A stretch of 49,824 bases of DNA from Acanthaster planci (taxonomy: Eukaryota > Echinodermata > Asteroidea > Valvatida > Acanthasteridae), in NCBI RefSeq assembly GCF_001949145.1, contig NW_019091457.1, forward strand, positions 770,986-820,809. The letters run 5' to 3'. A program made the position numbers and the translations under genes. The number at the start of each line of letters is the position of its first letter. The first letter of the stretch is position 1. The notes under the pieces are model-generated. The model saw only the letters and a program-made list of their open reading frames with translations. It made no database searches and was not told the origin of the DNA. Positions 24,490 to 35,782 of the stretch are shown piece after piece.

Positions 24490-24951
24490 AAAGGAATCTT
24501 CCGTGGTCAGCTGTGCTCGAAAGGAAACGCTTACAGACAGCCTTAAAGAAAACTTCTGCGGAAATCAACAACAAATGAAACGTCCGAGGAGAGTCACCTC
24601 TTCGAGAAGCTTTGATTGATAGTCAGCAAGATGGGAGGGAATATGGATTGTCAGCTGTAAAAGAAACTAGTGCCGATCTAGGAAGGAAACTTCTGTAGTT
24701 TCGTCAGTGGACTTCCAGCAATTGTGATAAACTTTTGTAGAAAACTGTATTTTGAGGAAAGCTTCCGTGGAGAGTCAGTCATACAAGAAACGCCAATGGA
24801 TGGCCAGTAATTAGGACTTCCCAGTGATTACAAGGAAACGTCTGTGGATAGCTATCTATTAATTTAAACACACTTCTGTGGTTAGACGGTTAAAAAAACT
24901 TCCCTCGATAACCATTTATATAGGAACTTTTGTGGATAGCAAGCTACTGCA
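24490..24951 (+). repeat. Degenerate minisatellite, period about 29-30 bp
   Basis: About 16 diverged units with a consensus close to AGGAAACTTCTGTGGATAG followed by TCAGCNAT. Starts of recognisable units include 24491, 24521, 24546, 24574, 24604, 24635, 24660, 24683, 24729, 24755, 24785, 24814, 24832, 24866, 24893 and 24922, with several intervals of exactly 29-30. The units are heavily eroded, so the array is old. The two ORFs crossing it (24422-24619 and 24878-25171) are not supported as genes. Confidence 0.75.
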
Positions 24952-24999
24952 CATTCAAAATGTTGATGGCTGCGGACATTCGGTCCACCTCCGATTTTC

Positions 25000-27900
25000 T
25001 AAATTGCATTCACAATTAAAGGTGAAAAAATGCCCTTACTGCCAAGACAGGTGCGTCCGTGTCCCGTGTCACAATACCACACACCCGAGTAGTCCCCTAA
25101 AGTCGCGCGTACCACGCGAGAACGAAGATGGTTGTAAATGCCATGACCGACTTCTTCCTCTGCTGACCTAGAAAGCCCTGACATGTCGAAACGACATTTC
25201 TCGGACACGTCACACGTGGACAGGTTCACACCAGTGGATAAATGGTAGAAAAATTCGTAATAAATGGCGCCCTCTCTTGATCCATGAGAGCAGAACAATA
25301 CCTCTGACTCCGTCAGCTCTTCAACCGAGAAAGACTTTCACTTTTGCTAGTTTTATAAAGCTGGACACTTTTATCTTTGAACTCAAGGAGACTTTAATTT
25401 GTCGCGCGATGACAAATCCCCCTAAATTGGAATTTGGCTACATGTATTTTTTTCTAGTAATGTCAATAGAGGGAGCTAAATTCTACGCTTAAAATGGTTA
25501 CGTGAACTTGGGTATGACTTCCTTTTTCAGCGAGGGAGATATCTTTAAAAGCAGAACCCAACGGATCTTGCGTGACTGCACCAGACCTTTAAGAAGTAAG
25601 CGAACCTTTGATAGATGAGAGACGAGTCCGGCCCCCTTTCGAACATGTCTTAATAGCTCCCGGGGGATTGGGACATTTTGTACGCAGGCGCGCACTCGTA
25701 ACTCACCGGCGGTCGTGAAGCCGTGAGAAGCGGTCCGGATCCCACCATACGCGGCCGCGTCGAGGGCCCCGGTTTGCCTCGGCGTCGGCGTAGGGAAAAT
25801 TCGCTGGCATGCCCCCGTCAGGTTCAGGGGCACTTTTCCTACGCCTCGAGCTTCGCAAAACGATGCATTGCACTCCCCAGGGAAGAATAATTCACCGGGC
25901 TGTGACGGGTAGTTATCGCCCAACAACAAAAGTGGTATTCTCATTCTCCTTTTTTTCCCCCGCGAAGGGATTATTCGGTCAACAAGGCAACAAACAAAGA
26001 CTTGGATACATGCGCATTGACGCTCCTATATCAACGGGAGACATTATTGACCTGTTACCAACACCACGTCTGAAGACGTCAGACCAAGGATTTTCTTATA
26101 AATCGTTCTGCACCCACAGCCGTGGGAAAGTTTGAAAACGTTACTCTGTTGTTTCTAGGTCATATCTCTGGATATAAATATAAATAATAAAACCCCCAAT
26201 GCAATCGCAAACAATCAAACATTTCAATTTTGCCATAAATCTTGTCCTTTGTCTGACATCACAAATCCATCTAATAAAATACAGCTACAGGCAACATGAC
26301 ATAACTTATAGTTAAAGAGGAGATGTTATGTCTCGGCATAATTTCAAAAGATTCCACGAGAGAACAAAATGAGATCGAGTGGCGAGAAATAATATCACTT
26401 GTTTGCATACAGACTGGTTCCGGCTACTTCATAGTTCCACTAGTTTCGTTTTAAAAAATGAACTCACATTTACAATATTTTTTGTGCGAACTAGTTGTTT
26501 TTCCGACGTGCCAGAAGTTAATCGCTAATGATATAAATTAGTTTCCAGTGTATGACACCACACCGCTTGTTTTTATCAGACTGAAAACCGATTTCAGGAA
26601 GTTTAACTCGTCCAGTTTAACTATGTTTTGCTAATGTACCGGTGGAGGAATAATTATGTAAATCTCCTTATTAGGTCCTAACTGGTGACATCTGCCGAAG
26701 TCAGCACCGAGTGGCTGATGCGTATAGGGTTGAATACAACTCTTGTGCAAATGATATCTTCATTCAGGGGCAGGCCGAGGAGATTAAGCCCCAACTGAGC
26801 ACGGTCCCAACTTAATTTGGTCCACCCCACTGTGATATTGGGTCGGACCTGTAGCACTACACTTTAAATCGTCGACCGATGCTTGGCCTACGGTTGCATG
26901 AGGGCGTAACAAGAATTACGAGACCCGTATTCAAAATTTAAAAACTGAAGTGAAAGGGACGAATCGGTATTACGCACGCCCTTTGAGCATTCTGAGAAAA
27001 ATGTATGTTGTCCTGCGCATATTCGGACCCTTCTCCAGAGCAAGTTCAGTTGAACAGAGCTCATTCATATATAACAATCAACTCAGGATGGTCAATAAAT
27101 TTGCTCAAGTTTCAAATATGCGCGGAACATATAATATGAAAACAAATGGAACGGTTTGGAAACATACCTTTCAACACGAGGTAAGGCATTCTGTTGACGG
27201 TTGATGGCAGCCAAGGCTCACGTACCTTCTCACACGTGGCAGTCTTGAACTGGTGTCGCCGAACAGTGGACTTAATCCTCCGTGGATGTTGGCTGTCGTC
27301 TCGGAGCCCTTTCCCTTGATTTTGTCCTACGTTGTCGTTGTTCCAATCTTCCTCGAACTCCCTCTACCCACGAGGCCGAAATTGTAGCTGAGCTTTCTTC
27401 TGTGGATAATGGTTCTTTGGGAGGCACCTCAGCTCTGGAGAGTTATGAAACATAGGATCCTTTTATCTGTCCGATGATGCAACATTTCCGATGAGAAACA
27501 TCAATCTTTCTGAACATCCTTGCCTCGCATTTTTAATCCACAACGAAATGTGAGGGTTGAAGGTCTTTCGAAATTTGGTTTGCATTTTAAAGAATTTGTC
27601 CTCACTGTTCTATTCAGTATCAGTGAACTTCCCCCAGTACAGCCAGTCGTCCCTTCATTTCTTGTGGACTATCCTTACAGGGAGATTGATAGAGGTTCTT
27701 CAAAGACGTGAATTCTGGCACTTTTTCTATGGATTCACGTCCAATCCATGTGCTTGTCTGTCGAACCTGCCATTGCCAACACACTTACTGAAAAATGTCA
27801 AATTCGGTCTGATGTACATGTATTTAAACAAGTACAAGGCTCAACAGCCATGCTCAAGCCTGCCCTTTCAAATACGTGTCCTGTTTCAGTACTGTCAGAA

Positions 27901-29500
27901 AAGAAATGGTCGAGTGACAATGGGTAGAATGTGTGGCGAATCTGTCGTACAAAATGTGCTAATTCCCTCGGCAAGTTAGAAGCCTGTGTCCTTTTGTCTT
28001 CGGATCTTCCTTTTTTCCTTGCTCTGGGAGCTTTCTTGGGATAACTCAATTGGACAATAAAAGCTCCGAGTTGAAGGCAATTTTACGTAACTTCCATTCC
28101 TGCTTATTGCACACAGAGTAGAATCACAAAACACTAGAGAGTAAATGAGTAGTTTTTGAAGTGAAAATAAGAGTAAGGAGATCAAACAAGAACCTAAGCA
28201 CCTGTTCAGACACGTGGACACGCATTATTTGAATTAGTCGAATTGTGGAAAAGCCAACAACAAAATCAGATGCTGCCTAATTACACGATGTCCTTAAAAT
28301 AATCAAATTCAGCAATAAACACTTTATGTATTAAACATGCGTCGTCAATAGTGGTAAATGAAAAATTGACTCTAGGGGCCACGATAAAGTTCTATCGAGT
28401 CCATTCGTGAAATCGTAGCCACTGACACGATCGACAAACTGTGGGATGTTTTCCCAATATGCTATACCAGAAAAATTATACTTACTGCTGTAAGCATAAT
28501 TTTTCCCGACAGAAGGTTCCAACATGCACCGAACTGGAACAAAAATGGGTGCCCTTTAATTGGATTCACAAAACTTTACTAATGAGGGTACTCCTCGATC
28601 CCATCATAGTAAAACCGGTAAGTGTGGAGAAATCACCCCGAGAAAGAAACAGTAAATTGATTGCAGGTTCAGTCCTCACCAGCGGTGTCGAGTTTTCTTT
28701 CAATTATTGCCATCAAAGCCCCTTCGGCATTGCCGACATGTTGACACGACCCGACTGGCCCGATAAAATAACGGTGAACCAGTTCGTCGACAAGTGTGAA
28801 GACCGTGGAACCGGAGACCCGTATTAAGAGGGATTCTGGATTGAAGGTCAACCCTGCGCACCAACGCACTTCGAGCGATCAACAAGAAAAACAAGCCAGC
28901 GTCTCCTTCGTCTGACTTGAAATCACTAGATGTGTTCACAATTATACAATTGAGGTGAAAACACTAGGCATTCTAGCTAAATTTACATGCTGTCACTGAA
29001 TTTAATAAAAAAATTGCTCAAGGAAAGAACAGGGAATCGCCGTTGTAATCTCGCACGAGCACATTCGATGTAGACTCGTACTCATGGACCCATGACGCTT
29101 CATCCCACTAACTCTGTTATGAGGCAATTCTTCACTTCATGATTTATGTTGTTGTTTTGACCAGATTGTAATGGATGGAAAACTGACTTCCAAAGACTTG
29201 ATCTGTAGATTGCTTGAACCAATTCCTGAAAGTCCAGATGCAGTCTGAAGGGTCTGAAGTGACGGTTTAACTGTGCAGCCGATCCAACTCCACCAGTTAA
29301 TACTTGAGTGGTTTAACAGCTAAGATGCCACACTACAAGGGTGCTGGTAATATCAGTCGTATTACGCAAGACATGTAAAATAATCGCTAACACGCGTGGC
29401 CTACCAAAATGTAAACAACCTGCGTTAAAAAGAGCGCATTTTCGCTTGAAAAATATTTTTGCTGTACATTTGGGATGGATGAATAATCTTGACAACCTGA
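25000..29500. other. Non-coding region with one CpG-rich island
   Basis: No recognisable gene. A CTCF-like motif lies at 25266-25280 (minus). 25.62-25.86 kb is CpG-rich and includes a CCG|GTGAGTT donor-like site on the minus strand (25706-25700). The remainder is AT-rich and unremarkable apart from the hairpin at 28471-28504. Confidence 0.5.
28471..28504. repeat. Perfect-like hairpin, 15-bp arms
   Basis: AAAAATTATACTTAC (28471-28485) and GTAAGCATAATTTTT (28490-28504) form 15-bp arms with a single A/G difference that an RNA could not pair but DNA cruciform would tolerate, around the loop TGCT. The pairing does not extend outward. It is too short for a normal pre-miRNA. Confidence 0.7.
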
Positions 29501-29557
29501 CCTTGTCCAAGAGAAAAAAACCACACACAAAAAAAACAACAACAACAACCACAGAAG

Positions 29558-29630
29558 AAAAAAAGGTTTGTGTTGAGGATTCGAACCCCAGACCGCTTGA
29601 ACAAGAGTCCTTTCTACAAACCGTTATCCA
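29558..29630 (-). repeat. tRNA-like relic (possible SINE head)
   Basis: On the minus strand a perfect B box GGTTCGAATCC (29587-29577) lies in a T-arm that can pair (TGGGG / CCTCA around loop TTCGAAT). An A-box-like TGGATAACGGT (29630-29620) sits about 33 nt upstream, the normal A-to-B spacing, and a T7 run (29564-29558), a Pol III-type terminator, follows. The acceptor stem does not pair: the seven bases before the A box do not complement ACACAAA after the T arm. It is therefore a tRNA pseudogene or the head of a tRNA-derived SINE rather than a working tRNA. A CAA-rich tail follows on the plus-strand side. Confidence 0.6.
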
Positions 29631-30375
29631 TGTATGCAATAACGTCGTTAGGAAACGACGATGAAGCGTTTTGTTTCTCGATGGGGGTGTTATAAAAAGG
29701 GGACACTTTTTAAAACCCAGTACCGTTGTTGCTCACTAGTTACTTGAACTTGCTCAAGCAGTGTCGATTGCGAAACCAGAACAAAGAACGCCTCGATTCA
29801 TATGCCACAACGCTGGGCCAACGAAGGTAACCGTTCGGGTGCCTCTGTTTATTTTAACGGATATCACATGAGATTAAAATATTGGCCATCAAGCCCGACC
29901 TGAATTCAGACAAATTGAAGAAAAAAAACCTGTAAACATATATCGGGAAAGCGACCTGGAGTCCACATAAACAGTTCCCCAAAGACCGACTCCGTCGTAA
30001 CATATGCTAAAACCATAATACAGTAGAAAAGGACTCCGACGCCATGAAATGAGACCATAAATCATCGTCATACTATATGGCATCTATATCAACCTGTCAC
30101 TCAGTGGAGCTATTGAACGGTCATTATTTTGTGGAATCTTTGGGGAAGGTCACCAGAGCGCCCCCTAGAGTCGCTGACCTTTTACGAGCTCGCTTGTCAG
30201 ATTTATGGGTCAGACGGCGCACTTTTGGTAATGGCCGCGTAATTGGGGACACAGCTCCTACATGAATTTATGTGGTTTGAAATACCCGCGCATTGAGTCA
30301 AATACACATTGACCTAAAAACCTTGATCATGCTTTTGTTTTTTTGGGGGGGGGGTGGAACGACGGTGTAGGTAGA

Positions 30376-30405
30376 AAACCAAACCAAACCAAACCAAACC
30401 AAACC
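30376..30405 (+). repeat. (AAACC)6 pentanucleotide microsatellite
   Basis: Six perfect AAACC units followed by AAAATAAAT. It lies about 20 bp after a T7G10 homopolymer junction (30338-30354). Confidence 0.95.
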
Positions 30406-31050
30406 AAAATAAATGAACAAACGTATATGTTTCTATATGTAGATGTGTATGCTTTTCAAAATGCTGTTTAGAAATTAAAAGTCTTAACAAAGTATGAGTA
30501 TCTACATTTCGACATTGCGCTGTAACAAAATCAATGATGCAGTTAATTTTGAGGAATTTCAGAATCGAAACGTTTGCCGAAAATCAAAACTGCATAATGT
30601 TCTGTGTTCAAAATAAAGTTTGTGGGAGCATTAGCCTTTTTTCTAATTTCACACCACATTCTTATTATTGGACCGTGAATTGAGGGTTGTCACTGACGAA
30701 TTGAAGCCATGAGGTCTCAATACATTTGCCCTGAGGGAAAAAACCCTCGACTTGAAAATGACCGCTGATTTATGGCGGGTTTATTAAACTGTTGACATTT
30801 CAGCCCTGAATTCACTCAGCTCCGATTTCCTTCGTTATCTCGTTATCGTGAGTGAGTGGGCCCGGGCCTCCTTTTTTTCCCTGGCGAAACTGAAACGAGT
30901 GGGAGACAGCCGGCTTATTCACCTGACGGGCCGAGTTGTTAGCATTCCGGGTGAACAATATTGCCGACCTCCGAGGGCTGGGCACTGACAGAATCATTGC
31001 CCCATTGGCCCAGAGCGGAATTAAAACGGCGACCCCGAGGGCGCCATTTG

Positions 31051-31063
31051 GGGTCAGAGGTCA
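31051..31063 (+). promoter_or_regulatory. DR1 nuclear-receptor-like site
   Basis: GGGTCA-G-AGGTCA is a direct repeat of nuclear receptor half sites spaced by one base, the layout preferred by HNF4/RXR/COUP-TF-type receptors. It lies in a GC-richer segment (30.77-31.11 kb) that also holds CCATTGGCCC and GCGCCATTTGG. Function is inferred from the motif only. Confidence 0.45.
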
Positions 31064-31904
31064 CGAGCACGATTGATGTGGCTTTCAGCAACTCCGTATA
31101 ACCCAATCTGAGCCTAAACAGGCGGTACGTCTTTTTTTCTGTTCCACCTACTCTCCTTTCTCCGTATTACGGAACGACGTGAAAACTGATGCGCTCGGCC
31201 GCGATTTCCCACTCACAGAACAATTTGTCACCGTGCGCCCGATGGCCGTCATGACTTGGTCTCACTTTCGGTGGCCCAGGGAGGGAGTAGGGGAGGGAAA
31301 AGGGACCGCGGACAGGTATGTTAATCGCCGGGCCGGTCACATATTTCTACGGGTCGACAACTGAGAACCAGCGGTGATGTATCGACTTGGGCTGGACTTG
31401 ACATATCGAAATTAAGGTTACGTGTAGCGCGCGAAGCGTCACCAGCGAGCGCCGATTTGGAAAAGTGCAAGGCACTTCCACTTTCTGTGAAACTGACTAC
31501 AGATACATGCTGGATTGGAATCGACCAGTGTTTATGTTATCAAGGAAGAATGCTTAAAATGTTAATCGAGGGTTTGCTGATGTAAATGTACATGCAGGCG
31601 AGATTGCTTTCCTCTACAGATTAATTATTCCTCATTCCGAAATGAATGTTTCTTTTTAATAAAATAGAAAAGAATTCAGCCCAGCTATCTAAAAAGTTTA
31701 CTCTGCAAAAACGTACATGGATGCCGCCATGTTACATGCAATTAACCAGCGATAACCATTTGAGCATGTACGTTCCCAGGGTTCGAGCTGCCAACTCACG
31801 AACAACAAATTGAGCTCTTCGTGAACATACGAAAACAAGCCGCCCGAACTCAGCCTAAAGGTAAAAATGCAAGCGTTGCGGCGGCATCGATAGCCCCCAA
31901 AATG

Positions 31905-31939
31905 GCTCTTTTCAAACGATGAGGGGGTGCTTCTGCTCA
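31905..31939 (+). repeat. Dispersed repeat A, copy 1
   Basis: A 35-nt block beginning GCTCTTTTCAAACGATGAGG, identical except for one base to 35100-35134. A second shared piece, AAGCGTTGC, lies about 35 nt upstream (31871), so the full repeat is longer (about 31868-31939) with insertions or deletions between copies. Confidence 0.75.
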
Positions 31940-32404
31940 GCGCGGATTATCCGCACTGTATGTCGCAATCCCGGCAGCTTCCAAATTAAGCTATCATTTA
32001 AATGGGTTCTAATTTGGCTTCAGTATTTGTCCTTCAAACCGCAGTCCCATTTTCTCTGCATAGTGTCGTTAGGAGTGAGTAAAATCTTTTCCTTCGGTCA
32101 TAAAATGGGAGCAGCACTCGTTCGATTCTGTGCCATTTACACACTGGCGCGCTAAACACATGGCTACGTACATGTACAGGCTACCGTGAATGAGAAATGA
32201 TGTACATGTACAATATGTACACACTGACGCTCGTCATGGGCATTTCATATACGAATGGGACGAAATCGTATCTTTGCTGGGCATGGAATTTAGACTTGTG
32301 TTTATCTCAGAAATCAGAAAGTCAATATCCTTCGCTGTTAGTGACTTGAAAAATATGTGTCCCGGGAGGCTCCTCTCTTTAATCTTCCGTCAAAAACTGT
32401 TTCA

Positions 32405-32601
32405 AAGTTTATTGGTCTGGTGATGTCGAATGGGAGGGAAAACGGTGCTTGTTAATACGACAATTGCCTCGGCGTCGGTTCTGCCACATGGGTCATTAAG
32501 GCAGAAAGTGTTAAGTCATCCGGTTCAGACCCGCTGCAGGAGGGTGGAGGGGGGACTTGGGAAGGAGACATTTCAGTAGTTGGGCGCTGGACATCACTGC
32601 G
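32405..32601 (+). repeat. Dispersed repeat B, copy 1
   Basis: About 197 bp that aligns with 33709-33902. Shared landmarks in order: AAGTTTATTGGT, GGTGATGTCGAA, GCGTC...TGCCACAT, GTTAAGTCAT, and the end CACTGCG. The two copies are diverged but collinear and of almost equal length. The minus-strand ORF 32452-32838 covers this repeat and shows no recognised domain. Confidence 0.65.
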
Positions 32602-33450
32602 TTTGAATGACAGTTGTTGAAGGGAGAGACAAAGCTGGTGAAAGAGATGGTTCAGGGTCCGGGGACATGGTGGTGATGTTGCTGTCGAGGGTGTTAAGAG
32701 GAGAATAAAATGAAGGTCGGAGTGGGCGCCACCGATGAATACCGGGGAGGAGTTGCGAACAGCAATGGAGGCAGTGAGAAAGCTTCGAGGGAAGATAGGC
32801 TGCATGAAACGGAGGGAAGTATAATTGAGTGAAAACATGTGAAGGCAAAACTACCACTGAAAGCACAGGAGAAAAATCATGCACGACGGTCATCAGACCA
32901 CCACTCCTGTGTGGTGCTGAAGAAAGGGGACCGAGGAAAGAACATCTGCTGATGAGATCGGAGATGCGAACGTTGAGGTGGATTATGGGCCATTAGTCTC
33001 AGAGCAAAGAAAACTAAAAAGAGCATCAATTAAGGAAACAGCAGGTTGTTGTGTGGTTGGGATTCAAGAGAAGGCCAGAGAGACAGGCTGGGATGGTTTG
33101 GACGCGTGCAATGAAAGGGGGAAGAGGTAGGTCCCTTCGAGGAGGGCAATGGAATCGGATGTATGAGTATAAAGATGGGTGGACTGCGCCAGAGATGGCA
33201 TAAATCACCGTGGAATGGGGGAGGAATGGGTCTTTTATCGGTTGAAGGGCAAAAAGGCTGCTCACTGGGATGGAGGGGACCGCTAACTTGCAAAAGTCAA
33301 CGAAATAAAAGGTGACAATGGTGAGGATGCGTACAGGGAAGGTAAAAAATAGTGAATCTGGGTGACGTGTCTTCGGGGAACAAAACAAGATGGCAGTAGA
33401 GGGATATGCAGTGCTTTGCGGGGGGGTGGCGGTGCACGGTGAAGGCCAAA
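32602..33450 (+). other. Purine-rich segment between the B repeats
   Basis: About 850 bp with a clear excess of G and A on the plus strand (39 of 60 bases in the line I counted, 32641-32700). Pro/Ser-rich minus-strand ORFs here (32594-32893, 33026-33388) follow from that skew and match no family I know. Blocks near 32705 and 33165 look distantly alike, hinting at internal repetition. Confidence 0.5.
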
Positions 33451-33708
33451 TTTATCTTACATGTTGACGCTCCGTTGCTGCCTTTCGGAAAGTACGAGGG
33501 TGTGTGGTGTCTTTTTATTTATTGGATTCACTTCAATGTTGTATTTTCAGATAACACAATGTGGCCATGCGATTAGGTGGAGGCCAGTTTTTTGCGGAGA
33601 CATCACGCACGCATACAGTGTACAAACCTCACTGTTCAAGACCTGAAAGAAAAAGAATGTCCGTAGGGACCAGTCTGTTATCTTCAGTCTAGTGTTTCTT
33701 AAAAAAAA

Positions 33709-33902
33709 AAGTTTATTGGTTAGGTGATGTCGAACGCACAGGAAAAGAAAGCACAGGATGTATGTGTTATAAGACTCCCTCAGCGTCAGGTTTGCCACAT
33801 AGCTTATTAGGGCAAAAAAAAGTTAAGTCATGATTTTCATGTTCTTGTCCGACTTAGCGGGGGGGGATGGGAAGTATAATCTAGGTGGTAGACGTCACTG
33901 CG
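33709..33902 (+). repeat. Dispersed repeat B, copy 2
   Basis: About 194 bp in the same orientation as 32405-32601, with the same landmarks in the same order. The two copies flank about 1.1 kb of purine-rich sequence. They could be the ends of one old composite element or two separate insertions of one family. Confidence 0.65.
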
Positions 33903-34481
33903 CGGAGATGCCGAGTGCCATTCTATTTTTATTTTATAAGGACAAAAGCCCTTACTGCGAAGATAACACAATCCTGCACAACGACAACATCTAGTATGCT
34001 TTGGGCTGCAATCCAATTTTTGAAAGAAATCTTGCGAAATCGTGTTTCCCACCCGGAAAGTTTGGTTTTGGCTCCGCCCTTGGACCGCGTGCGCAATGCC
34101 CGTTAGACATTAAAAAAAATAACACAAGAGTCTAATGATACGCAATGTACTTTCCTATGGCAAAATGGTTTTATTGACAGTTTTTAGAGGAGACTTGTCT
34201 AGACGCCTCGTGGAGGCGTCCCTTGTTGAAATGTCTGACTTAACTTCTATTTGTGAAAAAATCCTCCTGGTGCGCAATTATAGCCTTTATTCAAGTCTGG
34301 TTACCACAGTGTGTTGTGCACGACAAAATAATTCGCGTCCGTAGTGAGTGGTGTGCCTGCGTCTCCGCCAGTACTGGAGTCTATCGGAAGCACGTGCGCA
34401 GTTCTGTTATTTGCGTGCAGAAGACGTTGTGGGAGTGCAGGTCTTCCGAGAGTCTGCTGGCAGTATGGGCTCCTAGTTGGA

Positions 34482-34496
34482 CCCAGAGAGGGCGCA
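34482..34496 (+). promoter_or_regulatory. CTCF-like motif
   Basis: CCAGAGAGGGCGCAG-type match containing AGAGGGCGC on the plus strand. Confidence 0.42.
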
Positions 34497-35039
34497 GTTT
34501 TCCTAGCAACGGAAGCTCTTTTGGGGGTGAACTGAACTAAAAACGGTGTAAAATCAACAAAGTTTGGAGCCTCATTGTGGGCAACCCAAGTCCCTGAGGC
34601 CTCATTAAACAAAAACAATGTGTTGTTTGGTCCTTCAAATTTCATAAGATTTTCAGTAGGTAAGTCTTGTTAGGTTAACCAATTAATTTGTAATTATCCG
34701 CCGAAAGCAAACTCACCTCCCCAACAAAGAACGTTCCCAAGTCTTCTCAGCAGCCATTTTTAAATGACATCCCTCCACTTTTTCAGGCTCTTCTGACAAT
34801 TTTTCAATAACATTTTTGTCTGCTTTGCCCCTAGATGGGAGCCACTGAATCCACAGAGATGAGCCTGAGCCATACTTACAAAATGCCACAATTTCTTGGC
34901 CCACACAGACTCCTCTTTTCGAAAGAATGTGTAGGGGTATTGCTTAAGCGCCTCGGCTGACGGAGAATTTTCCTTGAATCGGGACAGTGCACCATTTGAC
35001 GGGAATTGTGCATCGCTGGTTCACGAACGACTATGCAAC

Positions 35040-35134
35040 GCAAGCGTTGCAGTCGCATCACTACATGTACTAACAAAATGAACACTCCCTACCAACATAG
35101 CTCTTTTCAACCGATGAGGGGGTGCTTCTGCTCA
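35040..35134 (+). repeat. Dispersed repeat A, copy 2
   Basis: The second copy holds the same 35-nt block at 35100-35134 (one mismatch to 31905-31939). Upstream it carries GCAAGCGTTGC, here extended into a near-perfect hairpin TGCAACGC-AA-GCGTTGCA just before 35052. The interval between the two shared pieces is about 24 nt longer than in copy 1 and includes a TACATGTA. Confidence 0.72.
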
Positions 35135-35782
35135 AGGTGGAGATTGAGAAAAAGCAGCATGCAGCTCTACGGTGTGGGTATCTTAAAGCGAGCCTGGAGA
35201 GTAACTATACATGTAACTAAGAAAAAAAACCTAAAAATTTGCGATAAAAATTTTCATATTTTCAAAATTTGATTTCAGAAATTATGTACGCCGGGGTAGA
35301 TGAAGTTTTTGGCAAGGCGTACATATAGCGTACAGGCGGGAGGTCTGAGGCAATGTGTACATACGCAGAGTGCTAATTTTTCTTTTGAAAAATGATGAAA
35401 TTAATGTACTTCCCAATCTTAATACCTACCAGGACCAGCTTTTACACACCTCATTAAAATGCCCATCAAACAGTACCTTTGGGCTTTCACCCAGGGGTGT
35501 AGACTGGTTTGGCCCCCCGAGGGGTGTGATTTTCAAGAAAGTGGAACTCCAGCTTCCAGCAGTTACACGCGGAAGGCAAGTGCGCATGTGAAAAGCAGAT
35601 TGCCCCAGACACATGTATTTGCTATCTTACTTTTCGGTCATCACATCTCAAAACCCCTCGTTGCTTTCACCTGAGTAAAACATAACGCACTGCTCTTTGG
35701 CTTAAAAATATGAACACCTCTAGCGGAATGAAATGAGAAACTCCCTTCTGTATGGATGTGTGCGCAGGCATGGCATACATAG

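Noticed and set aside
24878-25171. Cys/His-rich ORF (CPYCQDRC...) resembling a zinc-binding motif
   Set aside because: Half of it is minisatellite, and the Cys/His spacing fits no standard finger.
31779-31795. GGGTTCGAGCTGCC as a second tRNA B box
   Set aside because: No A box at normal spacing, no pairing T arm and no terminator.
32452-33388. Pro/Ser-rich minus-strand ORFs
   Set aside because: Explained by the purine skew of the plus strand in the repeat-B region; no reverse transcriptase, integrase or transposase motif.
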